Source of the DNA: JBBQKI01 sp038326725
GTDB lineage: Bacteria; Bacteroidota; Bacteroidia; Flavobacteriales; Flavobacteriaceae
Reading direction: 5' to 3'
Length of the DNA: 64,000 nucleotides
Assembly (NCBI GenBank): GCA_038326725.1
Contig: JBBQKI010000003.1
Location: 1 to 64,000, forward strand
The position numbers and the translations under genes are program-made. Under the pieces are notes generated by a model that made no database searches, had not been told where the DNA came from, and saw only the letters and a list, made by a program, of their open reading frames with translations. This document shows, one piece after another, positions 32,551-41,733 of the stretch (its first letter is position 1; every line of letters begins with the position of its first letter).

Positions 32551-33810
32551 ATGAAAAAATTTTCAGCATTTATCTTCAGCTTTTTAATGATTGGTTTTTC
32601 CGCTATTGCATCGGTTTCTGCCCCCACAGAAACCATGGGTCGCGGTTACGATGGCAACGCCTACATTTTTGTTGAGGGCGGGGTCGAGTTTTCGGTTTTC
32701 CCCGATGGCCAGTTCGATTTTGTACATGTTGGCGGCAATCAAGGTAGCACGGTTAGTGTTTCTGTTGGCTCGCCAAATGTAAATGTCAGCTTCAATTCCG
32801 GCTACGATTATGAAATGTACGTTCAGTACGATGATTATGGCGCCGTGGTTCAAGTGGAAAACGTGCCCATTTATTACGATGAATTTGGCCGCATTGTTCA
32901 GGCCGGGAACGTGGACATCCACTATAACGATAGGCGTGTAGTCCGCGTTGGTGGTTTGCATGTGTTCTATGATACTCGTGGTTATTTTACACACTATACA
33001 GGATTTATAAACTATTATAACCCTTACTATGTGTACCAACCTTGGCACGTTTATTATGCGCGGCCTATTTTCAGTAGCTGCATCGTATATGATTATCCAT
33101 ATAGAAGATATTACAGCCCGCATCGTTACAGCTGGAACCATCACCACAGTTATTACAAAAACAGGCATAAAGTAGCCTACTCCAATGGTAGAAGGGATTT
33201 TCATCGTCCAGGTAGCCGTGTGCATCACAAAGACGGAAGGGTTGCAGTAAATAAAGATTACAACCCCAACCGAAGGAATACAGCGGTTGCTCAAAACAAC
33301 GACAGAGAAAATATGGTTTCCCGGAACAATTATACGGGTAGCAGCCGCGCTACAACGGTAGCGAAAGGAAATAGCACAAGCCGTGGCATCGCCCAAAAGG
33401 ATGATAAAGCAGTTCGGAATAACAATATTGCTACCGAAAGGGGTACCGCGGTTAAAAACAATAAAAACTCAAGAAGTGTAAATAATACAAATAGCACTAC
33501 TTCGAGGAATGTGGCGGTAAAAAATTCGCGGCCTACCCTAAAAAATGAATCTTCGAACGTAACACAACGTGAAGTGCCTAAAAATGAAACCCGCGTACAA
33601 CCGGTAAAAAGACAAAGTAATAGTAATTCCGTATCAAGAAATACGAATACTAACGTTAAAAGAAATACTGCGCCCGCACCGAAAAATGAGAGTGTTAGCA
33701 GGAATAGTTCTTCAAGATCGAACACGGCAATCAATAGAGGAAGTAGCAATACTTCCTCTCGCGGTTCCGCCGTTAAAAGTGGAAATAGTTCAAGAGGCGG
33801 AAGGGGTTAA
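32551..33810 (+). CDS. Secreted Tyr/His- and Asn/Arg-rich protein
   Basis: A 419-residue exported protein. ATG 32551 is preferred to 32527 because MKKFSAFIFSFLMIGFSAIA begins a signal peptide directly. Residues about 30-150 form repeats of a beta-strand-like unit (VENVPIYYDEFGRIVQAGN, then VDIHYNDRRVVRVGGLHVFY), with strands of alternating aromatic and polar residues. Residues about 150-210 are Tyr/Pro/His-rich (YYNPYYVYQPWHVYYARP, YKNRHK). The C-terminal half is a low-complexity, very basic Asn/Ser/Arg/Lys tail (SNSVSRNTNTNVKRN). Such tails can bind polyanions such as DNA or polysaccharide. There is no homology I recognise. The start is 150 bp after the preceding terminator. Confidence 0.78.
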   Translation: MKKFSAFIFSFLMIGFSAIASVSAPTETMGRGYDGNAYIFVEGGVEFSVFPDGQFDFVHVGGNQGSTVSVSVGSPNVNVSFNSGYDYEMYVQYDDYGAVVQVENVPIYYDEFGRIVQAGNVDIHYNDRRVVRVGGLHVFYDTRGYFTHYTGFINYYNPYYVYQPWHVYYARPIFSSCIVYDYPYRRYYSPHRYSWNHHHSYYKNRHKVAYSNGRRDFHRPGSRVHHKDGRVAVNKDYNPNRRNTAVAQNNDRENMVSRNNYTGSSRATTVAKGNSTSRGIAQKDDKAVRNNNIATERGTAVKNNKNSRSVNNTNSTTSRNVAVKNSRPTLKNESSNVTQREVPKNETRVQPVKRQSNSNSVSRNTNTNVKRNTAPAPKNESVSRNSSSRSNTAINRGSSNTSSRGSAVKSGNSSRGGRG

Positions 33811-33830
33811 AAATTTTTGGTTGGTTGGTT

Positions 33831-33872
33831 AAACCCTCGTTAAGCCATGTGCTTTTCGGGGGTTTATTTTTT
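33831..33872 (+). terminator. Terminator after the secreted-protein gene
   Basis: AAACCCTCG pairs with CGGGGGTTT (one G-U) across a 17-nt loop, followed by a T-rich stretch. A TTTTGGTTGGTTGG motif, similar to the one in the candidate RNA upstream, lies just before it at 33815-33828. The T-run overlaps the convergent glycosyltransferase gene's stop region. Confidence 0.65.
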
Positions 33873-35162
33873 GGGGGAAATCAACATATCATTAATTAAA
33901 CTTGCCATTCTCTGGGTAAGTTCCCTCCTGCTATAGCGGTCAATATTTTCTGAATTAATTTCCAAGGAATTATTTTTATACAATTGATAATATTGAAGAA
34001 TTAGGTTTCGAAGCCCATCTTCCTGAAAATATGTAAAAAATTTTCCACATTTTGTTTTGTCTATAATCTCTTCAATATCACTTCCCTTCGGTCCCAAAGC
34101 AATGATTGGACGTTTCGCAGCAAGATATTCAAAAAGTTTTCCTGGTATTATCGCCCGTGTTTCCGGCACGTCCATTTCCAACAAAAGCAAAACTTGAGCG
34201 TTATGCTGTAATTGCAAAGCTTCGGTGTGGGAAACATAGCCAAGCATTTCAACATTCTCATTTAAATTGAATTTTTCAAGGCTCGCCATAACTTCTTCGC
34301 TCACCGCCCCGGCCAAAACTATTTTAAAATCTTTGGCGAAATCCTTATTTTCTGAAGCAATTTTGGAAAGCACTTTCCATAAAATTTCCGGATTTCGGTT
34401 GCTTAACAAAGAACCAATATGAGCTATTGAAAATGAAACATCGGGAGTTCGAACTATTTTTTTAGATATTTCAAAACCATTCGTGATAATATGAATTGGT
34501 TTTCGGGTCATCATTTCAAATTCTGCTTTAGTGCCCGGACTGGTTACAACAATTGCATCGGCACTTTGAAGCACTTTCGATTCCAGCTTGTGGTGTTTTA
34601 CTTTCGAAAATTTATTCAGTCGAAGCGATTTATGGTAATGAATACTGGTCCAAGGATCCCTAAAATCTGCTATCCATGGGAGATTGAGTTCCTCATTCAA
34701 ATTCATTCCGATTAAATGAAGGCTGTGGGGTGGTCCCGTACTTATAACTATATCCACCGGATTTTTAGAAATATAATTTTTCAAAAATATAACGGAAGGT
34801 TTCACCCAACCAACCCGTGCATCGGGGATAAAAAAGTTTCCCCTAACGTAAAGCATTAATTTTTCAAGTAGCGATGGATTGGTTTTTGAAATGATCCCGC
34901 TACTGATTTTTTTTGTTTTCTTTTTTGAAAATAAAGCGGCTAATTTATAAGGCTCTTTTATTTGAAACTTTATAATTTCAATTCCTTGAGGAACATCAAC
35001 CGCAAAACTTTCATCAATAATTGGATAATGGGGGTTTTCAGGAACATATACAATGGGCTCAATCCCAAATTCCCTGAAATACTTTACGAAATTCAACCAC
35101 CGTTGCACCCCCGGGCCGCCGGCGGGTGGCCAATAATATGTTATAATCAGGACGCGCTTCAT
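33864..35162 (-). CDS. Glycosyltransferase family 4 protein
   Basis: A 432-residue GT-B glycosyltransferase. MKRVLIITYYWPPAGGPGVQ carries the glycine-rich acceptor-domain loop. IADFRDPW follows in the first domain. The second domain has IAHIGSLLSNRNPEIL and the nucleotide-sugar region GKLFEYLAAKRPIIALGPKG with E in the conserved EYLA-type position. It lacks membrane segments. It lies 6 bp downstream of the YfhO-like gene on the same strand, so a joint role in cell-surface glycan assembly is likely. Donor and acceptor are unknown. Confidence 0.88.
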   Translation of the reverse strand: MKRVLIITYYWPPAGGPGVQRWLNFVKYFREFGIEPIVYVPENPHYPIIDESFAVDVPQGIEIIKFQIKEPYKLAALFSKKKTKKISSGIISKTNPSLLEKLMLYVRGNFFIPDARVGWVKPSVIFLKNYISKNPVDIVISTGPPHSLHLIGMNLNEELNLPWIADFRDPWTSIHYHKSLRLNKFSKVKHHKLESKVLQSADAIVVTSPGTKAEFEMMTRKPIHIITNGFEISKKIVRTPDVSFSIAHIGSLLSNRNPEILWKVLSKIASENKDFAKDFKIVLAGAVSEEVMASLEKFNLNENVEMLGYVSHTEALQLQHNAQVLLLLEMDVPETRAIIPGKLFEYLAAKRPIIALGPKGSDIEEIIDKTKCGKFFTYFQEDGLRNLILQYYQLYKNNSLEINSENIDRYSRRELTQRMASLINDMLISPKK

Positions 35163-35168
35163 TAAATT

Positions 35169-37607
35169 TTATAATTCTTCGGACGGTTGCCGTTTCTTTC
35201 GGGAATTGTAATAAATCCCACTTAAAACTATCAGCAATAATAAAATACTACTTACCAGCGAAATCGTGCTTCCTGTTTGAACCACTTCAGGTTCAAATTT
35301 GAATTCTACTTTATTGTTTCCTGCCGGGATCTGCATGGCCCGCAATGTATAGTTTGCACGGAAATGATCCACGGGTTTACCATTTATAAAAGCATTCCAG
35401 CCTTTCGGATAATAAACTTCAGAAAAAACAGCAAGCTGTGGGGTTTTGGAAGCGGTTTCGTAAACCAAATGCTCGGGTTTATGGCTTACCAATTCAATAA
35501 CAGCTGTGGAATCCGTATCAATTTTTGAAGGAATTTGTTTGCTAAATTCTTTGAATATAACCGCCGTTTTCTTTGTGTCCAAACTGTCCAATAATTGGAT
35601 TTCCTGGTTTGCATTTTCTGCAATAATGACATCTTTAACAAACCAGGCAGGCCCGTTGGCATAAGGATTCCGTTGAGCCATCACGCCCCCTCCTTCTCTG
35701 CCCGGAACAATGATGTATTTTACGTTCATCATATTCAAAAGACCAATATTTCCTTTTTCAAAATAAAAATCATTTAAATCCTGTATCCGGCCGGGTTTTG
35801 CAGCGTGATATCCTCCCAAAGCATTATGGAAAAAACTTGCCCTTCCGCTGTTGAAAGCATTCGCGGAAGCATCATAAATCCTGTAATAACTATCATCTTC
35901 CAAAATCTGGGTGTCGGCAGAATTAGCTTGAAAAGGATTGTCCATCATTTTGGCCTGCACAAAATCTTCATTGTTCACGTACCTTCGGTCCACCCCAACA
36001 AGATCAATTAAAATCAGTAATACAAAAATGGCAATGGCGGTAGTTTGTTTGATTTTATTCTTAAGAAATAACCACAAAACCAAAGAGGTAATTGCAACAA
36101 AAATCAATGAACGTAAGGCATCGGAAGTAAAAATGGAAGCCCTGTCTTCCCGAACGGCCTCAATAAACGGAAGTCCCAGTTCTTTAATAAAATAGCTGTC
36201 ATAAGGCCCAGCAAAACTGAAAAGGGAATTTTTGAAAACAATAAAAAACAATGTCAATCCACCCACTATTCCGGCAGACCACAACAAAGCTTTTTTCTTC
36301 GTTTCGTCTTTTTCGAAAGCATTAAAGAATTGATGAAGCCCAAAAACCGCCATTATTGGCAAAATCAATTCAATGATGATTTGAATGGAAGACACGGCAC
36401 GGAATTTATCATAAAGCGGGATATTGTTGACAAAAAATTCGGTGAGGAAATTGAAATTTTTTCCCCAAGATAAAAGAAGTGCTAAAACAAATGCAGAGAC
36501 AATCCACCATTTTAACCTGCCCCGAACCAAGAACAACGCTATTACCGCCAAGAAAATAACAACCGCCCCAATGTACGCGGGTGCGGCCACTATTGTTTGA
36601 TCGCCCCAATATGCTGGAACATGTACTTGGCTTGCTTCCTGTGGTGTGGCCCCCATTCGGAGGAGTGCATCCACAGTTTGGGAATCTTCCGGAAAACTAT
36701 CGCCGGAACCACCACCCATAAACCCGGGAATAAATAGATTAAAACTTTCCAGTTTGCCATAGCTATATTCGGTGATATAGTTATAATCGAGACCTTCGGG
36801 GTTTTCCCTTGGGCTGCCATCGGCATTTATGGTGAGGCCACTTTCACCACGAGTAGAAATATCCGCATATTCTTTTGTGGCCAAAATATTGGTTGCGTTT
36901 AGACCCACGGCAATCAGGACCGCAACTGCCATTATCCCTAAAGCTTTAAAATAATGTGGAAGCATTTTCTTTCGGAAGGCATCGATTAAATAGGCAATCC
37001 CAATAATAATGACCAGCAACATCAAATAATAGGTCATTTGAAAGTGATTGGCCACTAACTCCAAAGCCATTGAAATGGTTAGCAAAAGAAATCCGTAGAG
37101 GTATTTTCCGCGAAAGCAAAGCATGATCCCGCTTAAAACCAACGGCATATATGCAATAGCGTGCGCCTTCGCATTATGGCCAACACCCAAAATTATTATT
37201 AAATAAGTGGAAAAACCAAAAGCAAGTGCTCCGAGCAGTGCCAATTTGTACTCCACTTTCATTACTATTAAAAGGATGTACATCCCAACAAAATAAAGGA
37301 AGAGATAATCAGCTGGGCGCGGCAAAAAGCGGATGGCCAAATCGAGCTGTTTTATATAATTATGCGGATATTTTGCCCCCAATTGGTAGGTTGGCATTCC
37401 ACCAAATGCGGCATCTGTCCAATAAGTTTCCTCGCCCGTTGCTTCACGATAATCGATTTGCTGTTTTGCCATCCCGGTATATTGGGCGATGTCACTTTGA
37501 AACAATTTTTTCCCTTGCAAAACCGGGCTGAAATACGCCAAGGAAGCAATTATAAAAACTAATAAAACGATTAAATGGGGAAGGAATTTTTTATACTGAA
37601 ACTGCAT
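35169..37607 (-). CDS. YfhO-family multispanning membrane protein
   Basis: An 812-residue inner-membrane protein of the YfhO (GT-C-like glycosyltransferase) family. About twelve membrane helices are visible, from LIVLLVFIIASLAYFSPVL near the N-terminus to a final helix at about 775-798. A soluble, extracytoplasmic part lies between about 560 and 770. MPTYQLGAKYPHN in the first large loop is characteristic. Such proteins are thought to transfer sugars from lipid-linked donors to surface polymers such as lipoteichoic acid or glycans; the substrate here is unknown. The glycosyltransferase gene follows after 6 bp. Confidence 0.88.
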   Translation of the reverse strand: MQFQYKKFLPHLIVLLVFIIASLAYFSPVLQGKKLFQSDIAQYTGMAKQQIDYREATGEETYWTDAAFGGMPTYQLGAKYPHNYIKQLDLAIRFLPRPADYLFLYFVGMYILLIVMKVEYKLALLGALAFGFSTYLIIILGVGHNAKAHAIAYMPLVLSGIMLCFRGKYLYGFLLLTISMALELVANHFQMTYYLMLLVIIIGIAYLIDAFRKKMLPHYFKALGIMAVAVLIAVGLNATNILATKEYADISTRGESGLTINADGSPRENPEGLDYNYITEYSYGKLESFNLFIPGFMGGGSGDSFPEDSQTVDALLRMGATPQEASQVHVPAYWGDQTIVAAPAYIGAVVIFLAVIALFLVRGRLKWWIVSAFVLALLLSWGKNFNFLTEFFVNNIPLYDKFRAVSSIQIIIELILPIMAVFGLHQFFNAFEKDETKKKALLWSAGIVGGLTLFFIVFKNSLFSFAGPYDSYFIKELGLPFIEAVREDRASIFTSDALRSLIFVAITSLVLWLFLKNKIKQTTAIAIFVLLILIDLVGVDRRYVNNEDFVQAKMMDNPFQANSADTQILEDDSYYRIYDASANAFNSGRASFFHNALGGYHAAKPGRIQDLNDFYFEKGNIGLLNMMNVKYIIVPGREGGGVMAQRNPYANGPAWFVKDVIIAENANQEIQLLDSLDTKKTAVIFKEFSKQIPSKIDTDSTAVIELVSHKPEHLVYETASKTPQLAVFSEVYYPKGWNAFINGKPVDHFRANYTLRAMQIPAGNNKVEFKFEPEVVQTGSTISLVSSILLLLIVLSGIYYNSRKKRQPSEEL

Positions 37608-37770
37608 AAAAGAGGGATTGGATTAGAAGTTGGGAAATTATAAAAAAACTTCTATATAAAAGCTCAAGCTTTCAAGTTTAAAGTTCCGGCTACTTTAAAT
37701 GGGAAATAAAAGATAGTACGCAAATTAATGAAGAAAGCATAAATTTTTGGATTTCGCGCTTCGGTCCCTT

Positions 37771-38037
37771 TTATTCTATTTCCTCATAATCCACGTATTC
37801 TCCAACTTTATTAGAGCTTTTTCTTTTTTGAAAAGGCATCTTTTCAATAATTACTTCTTCTCTGGGTTTTTCGTGAGGATTTTGATTTGAAAAGGGGCTA
37901 TTTCCGAATGACTGCTGAAATTTCTGCCCAGCTTTTTTTGCTATATACCGCATTATATAGGGGGCTAGCAAACGTATCAGGAATTTTAGCCCAAAATATA
38001 CGAGAAGGACGATTAAAACCGTTTTTAAAATAGTCAT
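37771..38037 (-). CDS. DUF4834 family small membrane protein
   Basis: An 88-residue protein with one N-terminal membrane helix (about 3-25, LKTVLIVLLVYFGLKFLIRL) and a charged tail rich in Lys, Asn and Pro. It matches the DUF4834 family of Bacteroidota, function unknown. Upstream (38038-38120) is a short AT-rich promoter region shared with the divergent outer-membrane protein gene. Confidence 0.8.
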   Translation of the reverse strand: MTILKTVLIVLLVYFGLKFLIRLLAPYIMRYIAKKAGQKFQQSFGNSPFSNQNPHEKPREEVIIEKMPFQKRKSSNKVGEYVDYEEIE

Positions 38038-38120
38038 TATGCTTTTTGATTACCCAACAAAAATAAAGGTTTGGGACATAAATGACGAAAAGGAACTATT
38101 AAATTATTGATAAAAACTTT

Positions 38121-38128
38121 TATCTTTG
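38121..38128 (+). promoter_or_regulatory. -7 element that fixes the start of the outer-membrane protein gene
   Basis: TATCTTTG at 38121-38128 overlaps the alternative TTG start at 38126, which therefore cannot be used on this transcript. The ATG at 38147 is 18 bp downstream. Confidence 0.45.
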
Positions 38129-38146
38129 AAACTAAACCCAACCACT

Positions 38147-39127
38147 ATGCACTACCGGATATTTTTCCTTTCCCTGCTTTTGTTTCCCCTATTTTCTGCT
38201 TTTGCACAATATACCGAAACCTTGAATTCCAATAGGCCGGGCATTTCCCAAGGAGCGTTTTCTGTGGGAAAACAAATCATACAACTAGAAACAGGGTTCG
38301 GTTATGGTATGGAAGAACATCGATTGCTCAACACCGAAACCACGGGGTTCTTAATTGATTATTCCATTCGCTATGGTTTTTTTAAAGAAGAATTGGAAGT
38401 AAGTTTAACAGGGGAATATCAGGCAAATACAATAACCGATATCAATGCTGCCAGTCCCTATGAATATAAGGAAAGTAATTTCCGAAGCAACACCTTGGGC
38501 GCTAAATACCTTATTTATGATCCGTACCGAAAACGCGAACTGCAAGGGCCAAACCTTTACAGTTGGAAGGCCAACAACCGGTTTCAGGTGGAAGATTTAA
38601 TACCAGCAGTTTCGGTTTATGCAGGCGCGAATTTCGATATGGCAGATAATCCTTTCGTGCCGGAACAGGAAAGCACCATCAGCCCAAAGTTTGTGCTGGC
38701 CACCCAAAACAACTGGATCGGTGGGTGGGTTTTTGTTACCAATATCGTGGTGGACAGGATTGCCACGGACTTTCCAAGTTATGGTTATATCATAACCCTA
38801 ACACATGCTTTCAATCCAAAATTTTCTGCCTTTGTTGAAAACCAGGGTATCAAAAGTGATTTTTATGCAGACCAACTTTTTAGGGGCGGTGCAGCCTATT
38901 TGTTTAATAAAAATTTTCAGATAGATGCTTCGGTGCTCACCAATTTCAAAGACACTCCTTCCAGGCTTTATGGAAGGGTTGGGCTTTCATATAGGATTGA
39001 TATGCACAAGCAGGATGAATATTTGGAAGAAAAAGGAAAAGCAGGCAGGGGCAAGAAAAAAGAACGCGAGGGAAAAAAAGCAGAAAGACAGGATGATTTG
39101 GAAATCGAGGAAGATGGCGGTTTATAG
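38147..39127 (+). CDS. Outer-membrane beta-barrel protein, MetA-like (phenol-degradation meta-pathway family)
   Basis: A 326-residue protein with a signal peptide (MHYRIFFLSLLLFPLFSAFAQ). The mature sequence is rich in alternating strands, and TLNSNRPGISQGAFSVGKQI near the N-terminus matches the phenol_MetA_deg/transporter family of outer-membrane barrels. Its C-terminal 30 residues are highly charged (KGKAGRGKKKEREGKKAERQ), which is unusual after a barrel. I chose the ATG at 38147 because of the signal peptide and the promoter element. The substrate is unknown. It is followed 12 bp later by the GNAT-like gene. Confidence 0.8.
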   Translation: MHYRIFFLSLLLFPLFSAFAQYTETLNSNRPGISQGAFSVGKQIIQLETGFGYGMEEHRLLNTETTGFLIDYSIRYGFFKEELEVSLTGEYQANTITDINAASPYEYKESNFRSNTLGAKYLIYDPYRKRELQGPNLYSWKANNRFQVEDLIPAVSVYAGANFDMADNPFVPEQESTISPKFVLATQNNWIGGWVFVTNIVVDRIATDFPSYGYIITLTHAFNPKFSAFVENQGIKSDFYADQLFRGGAAYLFNKNFQIDASVLTNFKDTPSRLYGRVGLSYRIDMHKQDEYLEEKGKAGRGKKKEREGKKAERQDDLEIEEDGGL

Positions 39128-39139
39128 CATATTAAATTT

Positions 39140-40258
39140 ATGATCACAGTTAAAGAAATTATCTCCCCAAAAGATTTGAAACGGTTTGTAACCTTTCCAT
39201 TTCAACTTTACAAAAACTCTGAATATTGGGTTCCGCCATTGATAAAGGATGAATTGGAAACTTTGGATAAATCCATAAACCCTGTTTTTCAAAATGCTGA
39301 AGCTTGGTATTACCTGGCTTTTAAAGATGGGAAAATTGTGGGTAGGATTGCCGTAATTTTAAATCACTTGGAAATAAATCAGCTGGGCAAGAAAAAAGTT
39401 CGTTTTGGTTGGCTGGATATGATTGATGACATAGGGGTTACCAAAGCGCTTCTTGAAAAAGCTTTTGAAAGGGGAAGAACCCATAGCCTTGAATATATCG
39501 AAGGTCCCGTCGGGTTCAGCAATATGGAAAAAGCGGGTATCCTCACCCAAGGTTTCACCGAGCTGAACACCATGATAACTTGGTACCATCACCCCTACTA
39601 CGCTGAACATTTTGAACAACTTGGCTTTGAAAAACAGGCAACTTGGGTAGAATATAAATTGACCATTCCCGATGAAGCTTTCGAAAAAGTGAAGAAGTTT
39701 TCTGCAATTATAAGGGAACGCTATAAATTGACTGTCATTCGTTTTAAGGACAAAAAGGAAATCCTGCCCTTTGTTGACGATATGTTCGGGCTTTTGAACA
39801 AAACCTATAATACACTACAAACCTTTGTGCCCGTTCAGCAATATCAAATTGAATATTACAAAACGAAATATTTCAATTTTATTCACCCGGATTATATTAC
39901 ATGTATAAAGGACGCGAACAACAAACTGATCGCTTTTTCAATTGTGATGCCTTCGTTCTCCATAGCCTTGAAAAAGGCCAACGGGAGCTTGTTTCCATTT
40001 GGCTGGTATCATCTTATGCAGGCTCAGCGCAAGAACAATATGGCTGCTTTTTATTTGATTGGGATAGATCCGGAATATCAGGGAAAAGGGGTTACAGCAA
40101 TTATTTTTGAGGAAATGCAATACCTGTTCAATTCCAAAGGAATTCATACTGTTGAAACCAATCCCGAACTAAAGGAAAATACCGCCGTGCAATTGCTATG
40201 GAAGGACTACTCCCCCATTCAGCACAAAGAGCGGAGTACTTTTCGAAAGAGTTTATAG
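39140..40258 (+). CDS. GNAT-like N-acetyltransferase-fold protein
   Basis: A 372-residue soluble protein. The C-terminal region contains FYLIGIDPEYQGKGVTAIIF, a GNAT acetyl-CoA motif (Q/RxxGxG/A-like QGKGV). The N-terminal half also shows a GNAT-like segment (AWYYLAFKDGKIVGRIAVIL), suggesting a tandem or degenerate pair. Homologues occur widely in Flavobacteriia without known substrate. Labels such as GTP cyclohydrolase have been attached to members of this group; I see no support for that in the sequence. It probably shares a transcript with the barrel gene upstream. Confidence 0.75.
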   Translation: MITVKEIISPKDLKRFVTFPFQLYKNSEYWVPPLIKDELETLDKSINPVFQNAEAWYYLAFKDGKIVGRIAVILNHLEINQLGKKKVRFGWLDMIDDIGVTKALLEKAFERGRTHSLEYIEGPVGFSNMEKAGILTQGFTELNTMITWYHHPYYAEHFEQLGFEKQATWVEYKLTIPDEAFEKVKKFSAIIRERYKLTVIRFKDKKEILPFVDDMFGLLNKTYNTLQTFVPVQQYQIEYYKTKYFNFIHPDYITCIKDANNKLIAFSIVMPSFSIALKKANGSLFPFGWYHLMQAQRKNNMAAFYLIGIDPEYQGKGVTAIIFEEMQYLFNSKGIHTVETNPELKENTAVQLLWKDYSPIQHKERSTFRKSL

Positions 40259-40311
40259 TCCGGGTCCCAAATTCCAAACTCCATTATTGCATTTTGAAAT
40301 TTAAAATAAAC

Positions 40312-41595
40312 TTATTCCCCCATTGATTCTGCAACAGCAGCTGAAAGACGTTTGTAAGTTCCGTTTTCCAAACGCTCGCGAATGGCGGAAAAAGCGTCCA
40401 AAGTTTCTTCAATATCTTGAATTGTGTGAGTTGCAGTGGGAATCATTCGCAATAAAATCAATCCCTTTGGAATAATCGGATATATTACAATGGAACAGAA
40501 AATCCCGTGGTTTTCACGCAAATCTTTTACCAACGCCATAGCTTCGGGAACGCTACCTTTTAAATAAACCGGTGTAACACAACTCTGCGTGGTCCCAATA
40601 TCGAAGCCTCGTTTGCGCAAACCGCCTTGAAGCGCGTTCACATTCTCCCAAAGTTTTTCTTTTAGTTCGGGCATGGTGCGGAGCATGTCCAAGCGTTTAA
40701 GAGCGCCGGCAACCAACTGCATCTGCAACGATTTGGCGAACATCTGCGACCTTAAATTATATTTCAAATAATTCATTATTTCTTCATCCCCGGCAATAAA
40801 TGCGCCGGTACTGGCCATCGATTTTGCAAAAGTTGCAAAATACACATCGATATCGTCTTGGACGCCTTGTTCCTCGCCCGCTCCCGCTCCGGTTTTACCC
40901 AATGTCCCAAATCCGTGTGCATCATCCACGAAAAGTCGAAAATTATATTTTTTCTTAAGTGCAACTATTTCTTTAAGTTTCCCCTGTTCACCACGCATCC
41001 CGAACACGCCTTCGGAAATCAACAAAATCCCGCCCCCGGTTTTTTCGGCCACTTTTGTGGCGCGCTGCAGGTTCTTCTCGATACTTTCCATATCATTATG
41101 CCGATATGTAAAACGTTGGCCCAAATGCAACCTTACCCCGTCGATAATACAGGCGTGGGCATCAACGTCATAAACGATAACATCCACTTTAGAAACCAGC
41201 GCATCAATGGTGGAAACCATTCCTTGGTATCCGAAGTTTAAAAGGTATGCAGCTTCTTTGCTTACAAAAGCAGCAAGTTCACGTTGTAATTGTTCATGAA
41301 GGTCCGTGTGTCCACTCATCATCCGTGCTCCCATGGGATATGCGGAACCATATTTTATGCCCGCATCAGCATCTGCCTTGCGAACTTCGGGGTGATTGGC
41401 GAGCCCTAAATAATCGTTTATGCTCCAAGTGATTACTTCTTTGCCTTTAAAGCCCATCCGGTTGGAAATCTCACCTTCCAGTTTTGGGAAAACGAAATAG
41501 CCTTCTGCCTGTTCTGCCCATTTCCCCAAGGGGCCTTTGTCTTTATATATTTTATCGAATAAATCTCTCATGAGTTGTTGGTGTTGTTTTGACAA
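40312..41595 (-). CDS. Alpha-oxoamine synthase family enzyme, candidate cysteate/serine acyltransferase
   Basis: A 427-residue PLP enzyme that would condense an amino acid with an acyl thioester, with decarboxylation. D225-A-H227 (LFVDDAHGFG) and the PLP lysine K258 (ATFAKSMASTG) are present. GYQGMVST, SEGVFGMRGEQG and the C-terminal IPKGLILLRMIPTATH region agree with the family. The 20-residue N-terminal extension and the sequence as a whole resemble Flavobacteriia enzymes that use cysteate (capnine, sulfonolipid) or serine (sphingolipid). The neighbouring cysteine-synthase-like gene favours cysteate. The specificity is not proven. Confidence 0.85.
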   Translation of the reverse strand: MSKQHQQLMRDLFDKIYKDKGPLGKWAEQAEGYFVFPKLEGEISNRMGFKGKEVITWSINDYLGLANHPEVRKADADAGIKYGSAYPMGARMMSGHTDLHEQLQRELAAFVSKEAAYLLNFGYQGMVSTIDALVSKVDVIVYDVDAHACIIDGVRLHLGQRFTYRHNDMESIEKNLQRATKVAEKTGGGILLISEGVFGMRGEQGKLKEIVALKKKYNFRLFVDDAHGFGTLGKTGAGAGEEQGVQDDIDVYFATFAKSMASTGAFIAGDEEIMNYLKYNLRSQMFAKSLQMQLVAGALKRLDMLRTMPELKEKLWENVNALQGGLRKRGFDIGTTQSCVTPVYLKGSVPEAMALVKDLRENHGIFCSIVIYPIIPKGLILLRMIPTATHTIQDIEETLDAFSAIRERLENGTYKRLSAAVAESMGE

Positions 41596-41667
41596 GCCGC
41601 AAAATTAATTAAATAATAAAGATTGGCATAATGTTTTTTTGGTGATGGGAATTTAGAAATTTTATAG

Positions 41668-41710
41668 TATAAAAAAAACCAAACATTCTTTTTAAGTAAC
41701 ATTTGGTTTC
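41668..41710 (-). terminator. Terminator between the cysteine-synthase-like and acyltransferase genes
   Basis: AAACCAAA (41676-41683) and TTTGGTTT (41702-41709) form an 8-bp stem. The minus strand then has a T-run. It ends the upstream (41734-42768) transcript, so the acyltransferase likely has its own promoter. Confidence 0.65.
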
Positions 41711-41733
41711 TTTAATTTGAAGATTTGTACTTC

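Noticed and set aside
32584..33749. Two long minus-strand frames opposite the secreted-protein gene
   Set aside because: They mirror the biased codon composition of the plus-strand gene and have no start signals.
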